Source: UBA5072 sp041737175 (GTDB taxonomy: Bacteria; Bacteroidota; Bacteroidia; Bacteroidales; UBA10428). Taken from it: DNA of 64,000 bases. Shown here piece after piece: positions 18,110 through 27,221 of the stretch. Under the pieces are notes generated by a model that did not search any database, was not told where the DNA came from, and saw nothing but the letters and a program-made list of their open reading frames with translations. Location of the stretch: contig JBGSSF010000021.1 in assembly GCA_041737175.1 (NCBI GenBank), forward strand, positions 1 to 64,000, given 5' to 3'. The stretch's first letter is position 1, and every line of letters starts with the position of its first letter. Made by a program: the position numbers and the translations under genes.

Positions 18110-19051
18110 ATGAAAATCATGACAACACTAACAAAAGTACCCGGCTCAAGCCTGCTAATGGGGCGCATCAAACGAGCGCTACTGGCCGTATTTCTTGTTT
18201 TTTGTATAACACAACAAAGTAGTGTATCGCAAAATGCACCATACAAAGGTGTTGACGAAAAAACGATGTCTAAACTGGGCTGGAAAGTTGCTATCCAATG
18301 CTGGACCTATAATACACTGACTCTTTTCGAGGCGCTCGACAGCATTCAAAGCCTGGGAGTACATTATGCAGAATTGTTATCGTACCAGCAATTATCGAAG
18401 GACATACCTCAAAAAAGCGGTCCCGATATGGATGCAGCAACACTCGAAAAACTAAAAGCCAAATTAAAGGAAACCGGTATAATTGCTATTGCCATTTGGG
18501 TTGACCCTTTCCCAACAGACGAAGCAAATCTCAGGAAACTATTTGCATGGGCTAAAGAACTGGGTATAGAAACCATTACAACAGAGCCCGACCCGGGCAA
18601 TAAGGTTGCCATGGAATTAACAACAAGGCTTTGCAAGGAATATGAAATAAAGATTGCCGTTCATAACCATCCCAAAAAACCAAATGATGATTCCTATAAA
18701 TTTTGGGATCCTGATTTTGCTTTAAGCATTGTAAAACCGTATTTTCCTCAAATCGGAATGTGTACTGATGTTGGGCATTGGCACCGCTCCGGGCTGGAAT
18801 CGTTAGATTGTCTTAAAAAAGTAGATGGGTTTATCAATTCAGTTCATTTCAAGGACTTAAACCTTACCAAGCAGGATGTGCCTCTTGGTACGGGCGTACT
18901 TAATGCCTCGGAACTATTAGCCGAACTTAAACGTCAGAAATTCAAAGGTGTACTTACCCTCGAATACGAAAGCTGGGGAAGTAAACAGCACGCGGAAATT
19001 GTGCAGTGTGTCGAATTTCTGAATAATACCTGTAAAGCTTTGGTTAAATAG
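18110..19051 (+). CDS. Exported TIM-barrel isomerase/epimerase-like protein
   Basis: This 313-residue protein has a basic stretch and hydrophobic core at about 17-40 that act as a signal peptide; ATGs at 18119 and 18158 are alternative starts. The barrel has ITTEPDPGN, IAVHNHPKKP, GMCTDVGHWHRSG, NSVHFKDLN and LTLEYES, which carry the probable metal and substrate residues. It differs from its upstream neighbour: at the first metal position HNHP replaces the usual Glu-rich motif. The two are therefore distinct family members acting in one pathway, not recent duplicates. The gene follows the previous stop by 2 bases and precedes a GH95-like gene by 26 bases, so the genes are co-transcribed. Confidence 0.8.
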   Translation: MKIMTTLTKVPGSSLLMGRIKRALLAVFLVFCITQQSSVSQNAPYKGVDEKTMSKLGWKVAIQCWTYNTLTLFEALDSIQSLGVHYAELLSYQQLSKDIPQKSGPDMDAATLEKLKAKLKETGIIAIAIWVDPFPTDEANLRKLFAWAKELGIETITTEPDPGNKVAMELTTRLCKEYEIKIAVHNHPKKPNDDSYKFWDPDFALSIVKPYFPQIGMCTDVGHWHRSGLESLDCLKKVDGFINSVHFKDLNLTKQDVPLGTGVLNASELLAELKRQKFKGVLTLEYESWGSKQHAEIVQCVEFLNNTCKALVK

Positions 19052-19077
19052 AATAACATCTAAATAAATCCTGAATT

Positions 19078-21606
19078 ATGAAAACTTCAATCAAACTGGC
19101 CTTACTACCGATCATGATGCTTGTGATTGTGCTTACATCCTGTACACGGAAATCCAATCATCTTCCCTGGGAGCGGGAAATCCCGCTTCATGAGGCAGCC
19201 CGTTCCGTTTTCTACACGAACACGTTGAATCCGACGGATCCATCGCCGGATTGGAATTGCTATCCTCTTGGCAGCGCTATGTCAATTAACAATCTGAAGA
19301 TGCGTACCACACTATGGGGCCCAACTGACCGTGTTACGATCAGCCTGACGAAGAACAACGTCTGGGACAGGAGAATTAACGTGAGGGGACTTGAAGCACC
19401 AACACTCCAGGAGATAATTGATGGTGCTTATTCACCGGCCAACAAGGGTTATGAAGGGGTGGCCCACGATTGCCAGCGTCCCCGGGCTTATGGTTATCTG
19501 CTTAAGGAAGGTGGATTCTATGATCCCTATCGGGAGCCAATCGAGTATTCCATGCCATGTCTGAAGCCTGTAGGACAGATCATCATTGGGATGGATCCCC
19601 TGGCAGGTGCCACACCGCCACTGGTATCCCAAAGCTGTGCAAACGGCCTGGTGAAGCTGGAAGAGGTCAAAGGTGATGCCAAAGCAACATTGCAATATGT
19701 GCTTGGGATGACGAGTAACCTTTATGCAATCCGAGGCGAATTTTCGGGAATTCATACACCGGTATGGCTGAGGCTTTATCGCCACCGCGATACAGCCCAC
19801 AGGAAATACATGAACGCTGATGGAAAAACTTACACCTGGCCGGGTACTGAAGCCGATAGTGCATTTAATTACCCTATGGAACCGCCAACAAGCGGATCAG
19901 ATGGGCGCTATTTCTGGATTCATCAGAAGATGCCGCCAGAAAAGACATTCCCACAGGGATTCGAATATGTGCTGATGGGATTGGTTATCACACCAGGGCA
20001 GGTAAAACTGGAGACAGTGGAAGGTCAGACCGGACTGGGAACCCCGCCTCCTGATAGCCTGATTGCTGCAGCTGCCGGTGCCGCAGCCACTGCAATTTTT
20101 AATCCGGGGGATAACGGAAAGCTGGAAGCCCTTGTGACCATTGTAACAACCATGGATGGCAAAGATGTGATGGCCCTGGCCAGGAAGAGACTTGGAGATG
20201 CTGAGACGAATGGTTTTGATGGCGTGGTTAAGGAAAATACGAAATGGTGGAGCGCATTTTACGATATGCGGGAGAACGGACGTGTATTCCATGGAGTGAC
20301 CGGAACTCAGTGTACTGAAGATATCCTGGGTACATACAGAAGCTATGCAGATGGTCATGGCGGAGGTACAAAAACTGATATGCGTAAATATGAATGCAGT
20401 GCTTCATATGTTCCGCCCGAGAGAGATCAGCAACTATGGAGCAGCGCTCCTTGCTATAATGAGGTTTTCACAAGCAACCGCTTTGTTCGGAACCGGGCCG
20501 ACAACCAGGATATGTGGAAGCAACTCGTTTGGCATTGGATGGAAGGTGGACGGGATAATGCCAGGAACATGTTTGGTATGCCGGGTATGGCCATCTTCCA
20601 CGGCTATCAGCCTCCTGTCAAACCGGATAAAATTGTCCATACCACAATCACCCTCGAACTATGTCTTGAAACGATGGCCCAGATCATTAAGCCTGCATGG
20701 GATGAATGGGACTACGGCGGCGACATTCAATTCCTGCGGGAGGAGTGCTATCCGCTGATGCGTGAGATGGCTATCTTCTACGCGGCTTACGCCAAAAAGG
20801 GCGATGACGGCTATTACCACATCATCCCGTCCATGGAACCTGAACGATGGGGTTTTTATGCGGAATTTGCCCGCAATAAGGACGTGATAAGTTCGCTGTG
20901 CATGTTTCGCTGGGCGTTGAACCGTTCGGCTGAAGCGTCGGAGATACTCGGTGTGGATGAAGAAATGCGTGGGAAATGGCGTGAAATTGCTGAGAACCTG
21001 GCTCCATACCCCACATGGGAAACGCCAGAGGGACCGGTATTCGCAGCCGTTCATGGCGTTAAGCCACTACACATGGAACCGGATCATTTTGGAGAGGCAG
21101 TAGAATATCCTACGATTCTGGCTGACGAGATCAACCTTGACTCACCCACGGAATTAAGGGAAATGATGCTCCGTACAGCACGGATGCTGGAGACAGCAGG
21201 AACCACGAAACAGACCTTAACACTCCTTGGGATTATGCAACAGTCGTGGAACGAAGACGCCGAGGCCCTGCTTAACAGTCGCAGCGGGCGGATCCACCTG
21301 TTCCCGGCAATATCGCCTGCGACTGAAATAGCATTCCACAACTTCCAGGCAAGGGGCGGTTTCCTTGTCTCCGCAGCAAAGAACGCACAGGAGGTTTACT
21401 TCCTCGAAGTTCAGCCGCAGCGGGACAACATATGCCGTATCATGAATCCATGGCCGGGCAGGCAGGTTGTTGTTCATGTGACCGGGAAGAAGAAACCGGA
21501 ACCGGTTCAAATCGATAAAAGCAACGGTGAATGCCTGGAATTTTCAGCCATAGCCGGGAAAAAGTATTCCATTGAAGCATATGATAAGAACGCTGATAAT
21601 TTATAA
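19078..21606 (+). CDS. GH95/DUF5703-like glycosidase lipoprotein
   Basis: This 842-residue lipoprotein has the lipobox VLTSC. After it comes a beta-sandwich containing PLGSAMSINN and TKNNVWDRR, like the N-terminal domain of GH95 and DUF5703 proteins. A large alpha/alpha barrel follows (residues about 400-720), then a C-terminal sandwich with HLFPAISP and FQARGGFLVSA, again as in GH95. GH95 enzymes are inverting alpha-L-fucosidases or alpha-L-galactosidases. This protein is distant, so specificity is open. It is the only recognisable classical glycosidase among the seven genes of 17142-26885, so it may act on oligosaccharides before or after oxidation by its Gfo/Idh neighbours. Confidence 0.72.
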   Translation: MKTSIKLALLPIMMLVIVLTSCTRKSNHLPWEREIPLHEAARSVFYTNTLNPTDPSPDWNCYPLGSAMSINNLKMRTTLWGPTDRVTISLTKNNVWDRRINVRGLEAPTLQEIIDGAYSPANKGYEGVAHDCQRPRAYGYLLKEGGFYDPYREPIEYSMPCLKPVGQIIIGMDPLAGATPPLVSQSCANGLVKLEEVKGDAKATLQYVLGMTSNLYAIRGEFSGIHTPVWLRLYRHRDTAHRKYMNADGKTYTWPGTEADSAFNYPMEPPTSGSDGRYFWIHQKMPPEKTFPQGFEYVLMGLVITPGQVKLETVEGQTGLGTPPPDSLIAAAAGAAATAIFNPGDNGKLEALVTIVTTMDGKDVMALARKRLGDAETNGFDGVVKENTKWWSAFYDMRENGRVFHGVTGTQCTEDILGTYRSYADGHGGGTKTDMRKYECSASYVPPERDQQLWSSAPCYNEVFTSNRFVRNRADNQDMWKQLVWHWMEGGRDNARNMFGMPGMAIFHGYQPPVKPDKIVHTTITLELCLETMAQIIKPAWDEWDYGGDIQFLREECYPLMREMAIFYAAYAKKGDDGYYHIIPSMEPERWGFYAEFARNKDVISSLCMFRWALNRSAEASEILGVDEEMRGKWREIAENLAPYPTWETPEGPVFAAVHGVKPLHMEPDHFGEAVEYPTILADEINLDSPTELREMMLRTARMLETAGTTKQTLTLLGIMQQSWNEDAEALLNSRSGRIHLFPAISPATEIAFHNFQARGGFLVSAAKNAQEVYFLEVQPQRDNICRIMNPWPGRQVVVHVTGKKKPEPVQIDKSNGECLEFSAIAGKKYSIEAYDKNADNL

Positions 21607-21633
21607 ACATAAATTACCTAATTAAATAAAAAC

Positions 21634-23145
21634 ATGAAAACACATATGAACCGACGGAAGTTTCTGGGTAATATGGTTGCTTCGGCGGCAGCCTTTACTA
21701 TTGTTCCACGCCATGTGCTGGGTGGGAATGGATATATTTCACCGAGTAACAAAATTAACTTAGGCTATATTGGTTGCGGGACAATGGGATTACAGCACGT
21801 GATGGCAAGGGTTCACATGCCGGAACTGCAGTTCGTAGCCGTGTGCGATCCGGAAAAGGATGGTGTCAATTACGTAGACTGGTCGCGCGACGGCCTGCGG
21901 CAACGAATAGCCAAAGCATTGAACAAACCTGACTGGAAAAAGGGCGAGGGTATTCCAGGAGGCCGGGATGTTGCAAAAAATATCATTGAAACCTGCTATG
22001 CCGATGAGCGGGCTTCAGGCAAGTTTAAAGGTTGTGCCGCGTATGCAGACTTTCGCGAGATGTTGGAGAAAGAAAAAGATATCGATGCAGTGGAGGTGAT
22101 GACACCTGACCATCTTCATGCAGCCATCGCTATTGCGGCAATGAGAAGAGGCAAGCATGTTTCAATGCATAAACCTCTGGCAAACCGTCTGCAAGAGGCC
22201 CGATTGGTTATTGAGACCGCCCGAAAAACAAATGTCGGTACCTATTTTATGGCTGCGAGCGATGGTAAAGAGGTTCGCCTGGTAGCTGATTGGATCAGTG
22301 AGGGCGTGATCGGTAAACTGCAAGAGATTCACAACTGGTCAAATAGACCGGTATGGCCCCAATATGCGACAATCCCAACAGATACACCGCCTGTTCCTAA
22401 GGATTTTGAATGGGATCTGTGGCTGGGACCATCACTGGACAGGCCATATCATCCTCACTTTACGCATGCAGTGTTTCGAGGCTGGTATGAGTTCGGCGGC
22501 GGGTCGATTGCAGATATGGGCCACTACAGCCTGTGGCCTGTGTTCCGTGAGTTCAGTCTGGACAATCTGATTCTGGTGGAATCAACTCCGAGTCATGCCT
22601 GCGCAATCGTTGATGGCGTCAGCGCTCCTATAAACAATGATTACTCTTTCCCTCTCGCCTGTACTGTCCGGTTCAAGTTCGCAGCCAGAACCAACCGACC
22701 GGAATTGAATCTATTCTGGTACGATGGAGGAATGAAACCAAAGAAACCGGAAGAGTTCGAACGAGACAACCTGGAACTATCACCTGAAGGGATGATGTTC
22801 GTCGGCGATAAAGGGAAGATTATCTGCGACTTCCGGGGAGAGAACCCGAAGGTTTTTTCGAAACAGGATGTAAGCGAGCTTGACAACGCTGCAAAGAAGC
22901 CGATGGATCAGGAATCCCATCATGAAAACGAGTGGATCAATGCCTTAAAAGGCAGCAAATCGACATATGCTGATTTCACGCTCGGCGGACCCATTTCCGA
23001 TGCCTTTAACCTGGCAGCAATTTCACTGCGAATGGGTGGGCAGCAGCTGGTCTGGGACTCTGCTGAAGGGCGGATCACTAACGTTGAGTCGGCGAATAGC
23101 TACCTTATCCGGGAATATCGGCAAGGCTGGGAACTAACCACATAA
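21634..23145 (+). CDS. Exported Gfo/Idh/MocA oxidoreductase
   Basis: This 503-residue protein starts with a Tat-type leader (MNRRKFLGNMVASAAAFTIV); the second ATG at 21646 fits that leader better than the first. The mature N-terminus has the dinucleotide motif LGYIGCGTMG and VMTPDHLHAA. The catalytic-lysine motif, usually EKP, reads SMHKPLANR, so the Glu is replaced by His. The C-terminal domain has GGGSIADMGHYS. Such Tat-exported enzymes carry tightly bound NAD(P) and oxidise sugars, often at C3, with internal cofactor recycling. Its neighbours are a GH95-like protein and a TIM barrel. Activity on a glycoside is inferred from context. Confidence 0.85.
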   Translation: MKTHMNRRKFLGNMVASAAAFTIVPRHVLGGNGYISPSNKINLGYIGCGTMGLQHVMARVHMPELQFVAVCDPEKDGVNYVDWSRDGLRQRIAKALNKPDWKKGEGIPGGRDVAKNIIETCYADERASGKFKGCAAYADFREMLEKEKDIDAVEVMTPDHLHAAIAIAAMRRGKHVSMHKPLANRLQEARLVIETARKTNVGTYFMAASDGKEVRLVADWISEGVIGKLQEIHNWSNRPVWPQYATIPTDTPPVPKDFEWDLWLGPSLDRPYHPHFTHAVFRGWYEFGGGSIADMGHYSLWPVFREFSLDNLILVESTPSHACAIVDGVSAPINNDYSFPLACTVRFKFAARTNRPELNLFWYDGGMKPKKPEEFERDNLELSPEGMMFVGDKGKIICDFRGENPKVFSKQDVSELDNAAKKPMDQESHHENEWINALKGSKSTYADFTLGGPISDAFNLAAISLRMGGQQLVWDSAEGRITNVESANSYLIREYRQGWELTT

Positions 23146-23182
23146 GTTTGTATTTAAAAAAATAACTTAACAAAATTATAGA

Positions 23183-23190
23183 GAAAGGAG
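23183..23190 (+). promoter_or_regulatory. Strong Shine-Dalgarno site
   Basis: GAAAGGAG is followed by seven A bases and then the ATG at 23198. Bacteroidetes genes seldom use such a site, and the neighbouring genes in this operon have AT-rich leaders without one. Confidence 0.6.
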
Positions 23191-23197
23191 AAAAAAA

Positions 23198-24115
23198 ATG
23201 AAAAAATTCAATCGTCGTGATTTCTTGTGCACGTCTTTAACTGCAACGGCAGGAATAGCTGCTTCTGTTGTTGGTGCCGAAACTATTTCAGCATCGTCTG
23301 TCACAAAGAACGACGGACACCTTCCGATGAAACTGTCCGTTCTGTCCTACTCGTTTCGGGGACTGCTGGAGGAAGGCAAGATGGACATTTTCGGATATCT
23401 GGAAACCTGCAAGTACCGGTATAACCTAAGTATCGCCGATATCTGGAATGGTTTTCTTATTAGCATGGACGAAGGATACCTGAAGAAGGTTAGGGAAGCC
23501 ATAGACGAACGAGAGATGGTGCTCGCCGATTTGTGCGCGGACAACGTGCATATATGGGATGATGACCCTGCTATACGCCAAAAGAACTACGAATATGCCC
23601 TGGCGAATCTGAAGGCTGCAGGGATACTCGGTGCCAAGTTCATGAGATTAGATGCCGGCGGGAGTGGTACGGAGTGGACCAGCGAGCAATTCGATCATAT
23701 CGTCAAACGGTATAAGGAATACGCGCAATGGGCTCACGATCGCGGCTTTAGGATCGGCGCCGAAAACCATTGGGGTCCTGAGACTGTCTGGGCCAACATG
23801 CAGAAACTTTACCATGCGGTGGACCACCCGGCGTTCGGGATTTCCTGTCATATTGGTGGCTGGCATGGCACACAGGCAGAGAAGGACGAGGCTGACCGGC
23901 TTGTGGCACCGTGGGTCTGTCATACGCACTTTGCGTGGAACATCACGGAAGGGCCACTTGAAGAAAAGATGAAAAATCTCCGTGATGCCGGCTATCAAGG
24001 TTCATACAGCGTTGAGCACCACAGCGGTAAGAACGAATATGCTAATGTGGCGATCCAACTGGACCGGGTCCGGGCAGTGTTCGATCGCTGGCGAACCACG
24101 GATTTTAAGAGTTGA
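23198..24115 (+). CDS. Exported TIM-barrel isomerase/epimerase-like protein with Shine-Dalgarno site
   Basis: This 305-residue protein has a Tat-like leader (MKKFNRRDFLCTSLT). The TIM barrel carries four probable metal ligands: E189 in GAENHWG, H218 in SCHIGGWH, H244 in HTHFAW and E273 in SVEHHSG. An unusually good Shine-Dalgarno sequence, GAAAGGAG at 23183-23190, lies 7 bases before the ATG, unlike nearly all genes here. This suggests origin in another lineage. A shortened relative of the 3' half is at 58880-59098, about 90% identical over the retained parts. The likely role is isomerisation, epimerisation or hydration of an oxidised sugar made by the adjacent Gfo/Idh enzyme. Confidence 0.82.
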   Translation: MKKFNRRDFLCTSLTATAGIAASVVGAETISASSVTKNDGHLPMKLSVLSYSFRGLLEEGKMDIFGYLETCKYRYNLSIADIWNGFLISMDEGYLKKVREAIDEREMVLADLCADNVHIWDDDPAIRQKNYEYALANLKAAGILGAKFMRLDAGGSGTEWTSEQFDHIVKRYKEYAQWAHDRGFRIGAENHWGPETVWANMQKLYHAVDHPAFGISCHIGGWHGTQAEKDEADRLVAPWVCHTHFAWNITEGPLEEKMKNLRDAGYQGSYSVEHHSGKNEYANVAIQLDRVRAVFDRWRTTDFKS

Positions 24116-24183
24116 TAAAATATAGTACTGGATTGACTGCTGGGAATAAACTACTAATTGCAAACCTTAAAAACTCTTTTAAA

Positions 24184-25452
24184 ATGTTAAGCGACTCCAA
24201 TATATTTCAGAAATTCTTCCTAATGGTTGCTTTCTGCCTGATGGCTGCAACCGGCAGTTCACAGAAGCAGAAAATCGCCACCCTTGAAGTGAAACTTACT
24301 AAACCTACTTTCGGGCTGGACATCCCGGTGAGTATCAACCTGGATAATGTTACCCATGTAACGGACTCGCTGTTAAATCTCCTTGAGGTGAAGGGAGGAA
24401 AATCCAGTGCTATTCCTTTTCAGATCGAAAACGGTAATCCAAGAACCCTGCACTGGATCATAAAAACCGGGACCGATGCTCCCGGCAAATACCAGTTTGA
24501 ACTTGTGAAAGGAGAGGCGGAAAAGTCTACACATGTTCTGGCTACTGTTGATGGTGGCGGTTTAATAATTCATAAAGGGGATCAGAACCTTCTGGAATAC
24601 TACTTTAAAACCATGTACCCACCTGCAGGAGTTGACAGTTCATTCCGGCGCAGTGGCTTCATTCATCCTTTGTGGGCCCCTCACGGGCAGGTACTTACCC
24701 GCATCCAGGCGCCTGATCATATACATCATTACGGGATATGGAATCCATGGACCCATGTTGAATACGAAGGTGATACAATAGATTTCTGGAATATTGGAGG
24801 AAAACAGGGAACTGTCAGGTTCGCTAATTTTGTTTCAGTTGAGGACGGCCCTGTATTTTCGGAATTCGAGGCATTGCATGAGCACGTGGTATTTAAAAAA
24901 ACCGGAGCAGAGAAGGTCGCTATGAATGAACTTCACGATGTGAGAGTATATCGTCCACAGGATGATCAGCCTTTCTATGTTGTGGACTTCAATTTTACTT
25001 TGAATATTGCGGATACGAGTCCTGTCAAACTCCTCGAATACCGTTATGCCGGCTTCGGTTGGCGCACCACAGAGAAATGGGATAAAACGAACAGCATGGT
25101 TCTTACTTCAGAGGGTAAAACACGAAAGGATGCTGATGGATCCAAAGCCCGCTGGTGTATTGTACAGGGAGCAATTGACGATGATTATGCCGGCGTGGTG
25201 ATGATGTCGTTCCCGACAAATTACAATCATCCCGAACCATTACGAATATGGCCGGAGACCATAAATAACAACCGTGGTGATATGTTTGCCAATTTCTCCC
25301 CCACAAAGAACATGGACTGGTTACTGAAACCACGACAGGATTACCATCTGAAATACAGGATGCTTGTATATAATGGCAAGGTAGACAAGGACAAGGCAGA
25401 AAGTGCATGGCAATATTTTGCCTATCCGCCTAAGGTTACTGTTAATTATTGA
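24184..25452 (+). CDS. PmoA-family (DUF6807) protein, exported
   Basis: I chose ATG 24184 (422 residues); the longer frame begins with TTG at 24112, overlapping the stop of the previous gene. A signal peptide spans about residues 8-25. The body contains the family core: an N-terminal sandwich, then PDHIHHYGIWNPW, TIDFWNIGGKQG and YAGFGWRTTEKWD. These are hallmarks of PF14100, named methane oxygenase PmoA, a name that implies no demonstrated oxygenase activity. The conserved HxHHxG...W segment looks like a sugar or metal site. It is followed 50 bases on by a Gfo/Idh/MocA gene. The same PmoA-then-Gfo/Idh order occurs on the other strand at 33334-30821. A function in glycoside oxidation is inferred from that linkage only. 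Confidence 0.78.
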   Translation: MLSDSNIFQKFFLMVAFCLMAATGSSQKQKIATLEVKLTKPTFGLDIPVSINLDNVTHVTDSLLNLLEVKGGKSSAIPFQIENGNPRTLHWIIKTGTDAPGKYQFELVKGEAEKSTHVLATVDGGGLIIHKGDQNLLEYYFKTMYPPAGVDSSFRRSGFIHPLWAPHGQVLTRIQAPDHIHHYGIWNPWTHVEYEGDTIDFWNIGGKQGTVRFANFVSVEDGPVFSEFEALHEHVVFKKTGAEKVAMNELHDVRVYRPQDDQPFYVVDFNFTLNIADTSPVKLLEYRYAGFGWRTTEKWDKTNSMVLTSEGKTRKDADGSKARWCIVQGAIDDDYAGVVMMSFPTNYNHPEPLRIWPETINNNRGDMFANFSPTKNMDWLLKPRQDYHLKYRMLVYNGKVDKDKAESAWQYFAYPPKVTVNY

Positions 25453-25502
25453 TTACAACGAATGAGTTTAAGACTTAGATATTAAACAAATTACATTGAA
25501 TT

Positions 25503-26885
25503 ATGAAAAGGCGAAAATTTGTTACGGATTCCATGACAGCTGCTGCAGGTACAATTATTTTACCTACCATAATACCTGCTTCTGTCATTGGGAAAAATCC
25601 TCCCAGCGACAGGATCAACATCGGCTGGATCGGAACAGGCCGCATGGGAACCTTAGATGCTTCTGCCACAATGAAGTTTGATTCATGTGTGTTTGTGGCT
25701 GTATCTGATCTCGATTCCAACAGGATGGCCATCGGCAAAAAGCACATTGAAGATTTTTATGCAATACAGACCGGAAAACCTGGGTATGTAGACGTTAAGG
25801 CATACGGAGATTATAAGGAGTTGTTGCTCAATAAATCCATCGATGCTGTCCTGATAACAACACCCGATCACTGGCATGCCCAGCCAGCCATGGAAGCTGC
25901 ACTGGCAGGAAAGGATATCTATCTGGAAAAACCAACCTCGCTGACTATAAAGGAAGGTAGACAATTGAGTGATCTTGTAAAACGCCAGAAAGTAATCTTA
26001 CAGGTGGGAACCCAGCAGCGTTCAAGCGTGCAATGGAGATATGCTGCCGAGCTTGTAAGAAATGGCAGGATAGGGAAGCTACATACTGTAAAGATAGGAC
26101 TGCCAGGTGATCCTGCCGGTCCGGAAGCCCCTCCAATGCCGATTCCCAAAAACCTTAACTATGAAATGTGGTTAGGGTCAACGCCTGAGGTATATTATAC
26201 CGAAATGCGTGTTCATCCTCAGAACAGCATTAATGACAGGCCGGGTTGGCTCAGGTGTGAGCAATTCGGTGCAGGTATGATCACCGGCTGGGGACAGCAC
26301 CACTTCGACTCGGCCGCATGGGGAATGGATACTGAATATACAGGACCGATCTCAGTTAAAGCTGTGGCAGATTTCCCAAAATCCGGACTGTGGGATGTTC
26401 ATGGCGATTTCATGTCAGTGGCTGAATATAAAAACGGCATTACACAGCTAACAAGCGGTGGTTATCCTAACGGAGTAAGATATGAGGGTACAGAAGGATG
26501 GATATTTGTAACACGCGGAAACTATACAGCAACCGGAAGCGATCCTGTTACCATGGACAGTAATCAGAAAGCGCTTGACGCAAGTGATCCGAAGATCCTG
26601 ACTTCAGTTATTGGTCCTAATGAGATACACCTTTATGAAAGCAGTTCTCAACAGGGTAACTGGCTGGAATGTATCAAAACGCGTAAGGAGCCTATCTCTC
26701 CTGTTGAAATCGGTCACAGGGCCTGTACCGTCTGTCTGCTGTCGGGTATCGCAATGCATCTGAACAGGGAGTTGAAATGGGATCCGGATAACGAAAGATT
26801 CGTAAACGATGATGAGGCAAATTCCATGCTTTCACGTCCGCAAAGGAAACCATACGGAACTGATCATATAGTTTATCCTTATTAG
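25503..26885 (+). CDS. Exported Gfo/Idh/MocA oxidoreductase
   Basis: This 460-residue protein has a Tat-like leader (MKRRKFVTDSMTAAAGT). The Rossmann motif is GWIGTGRMG, the domain-boundary motif is TTPDHWHA and the catalytic motif YLEKPTSL has the standard Glu-Lys-Pro. The C-terminal domain includes GAGMITGWGQHHFDSA and MWLGSTPE. It should oxidise or reduce a sugar hydroxyl with bound NAD(P). It differs from the enzyme at 21634, which has HKP, and resembles the one at 30821 in overall architecture. It ends the operon; the next gene is 336 bases away. Confidence 0.87.
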   Translation: MKRRKFVTDSMTAAAGTIILPTIIPASVIGKNPPSDRINIGWIGTGRMGTLDASATMKFDSCVFVAVSDLDSNRMAIGKKHIEDFYAIQTGKPGYVDVKAYGDYKELLLNKSIDAVLITTPDHWHAQPAMEAALAGKDIYLEKPTSLTIKEGRQLSDLVKRQKVILQVGTQQRSSVQWRYAAELVRNGRIGKLHTVKIGLPGDPAGPEAPPMPIPKNLNYEMWLGSTPEVYYTEMRVHPQNSINDRPGWLRCEQFGAGMITGWGQHHFDSAAWGMDTEYTGPISVKAVADFPKSGLWDVHGDFMSVAEYKNGITQLTSGGYPNGVRYEGTEGWIFVTRGNYTATGSDPVTMDSNQKALDASDPKILTSVIGPNEIHLYESSSQQGNWLECIKTRKEPISPVEIGHRACTVCLLSGIAMHLNRELKWDPDNERFVNDDEANSMLSRPQRKPYGTDHIVYPY

Positions 26886-27221
26886 AAGCCGGTTATTAAG
26901 GCTCATGCAGCGTCGGGCACTGCGACAAGAACGATACGCTGAGGAATATACCAATTGAAACGGATCGGTGGTGTATTCGATAAAGTCATAACATTGAGAT
27001 GCAATTTCTTGGACAATTGGATAAAAAGACTTAAATTAGAATAGAATCTTTCATAAGAGGCGCTCAGTTCTGCCGTCCTTTGTACTATTTAAAAGCACAG
27101 TCCTGAATCAATTAAAGTTATTGGTAATTATCAGGAATAGATCCAACAAAACCCCGAACGGATTTTGAAATAAATCCTTTTCTCAATTTATTTCATGGTT
27201 TAATGATTAGTTTAAATTGAT
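26886..27221 (+). other. 336-base gap without a gene; leader of the histidine kinase
   Basis: I see no coding sequence of note. Near the 3' end TGAAATAAAT (27166-27175) and ATTTATTTCA (27186-27195) form a perfect 10-base inverted repeat around a 10-base loop, 26 bases upstream of the kinase start. It could be an operator or a weak leader hairpin. No clear terminator of the preceding operon was recognised. Confidence 0.35.

Noticed and set aside
24112..24183. N-terminal extension of the PmoA-family protein from TTG at 24112
   Set aside because: The TTG overlaps the previous stop codon, and the ATG at 24184 puts the signal peptide near the N-terminus.
24184..25452. Subunit of particulate methane monooxygenase
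   Set aside because: Only the database name PmoA suggests this. The protein is a soluble exported beta-rich protein without membrane helices and sits among sugar enzymes.
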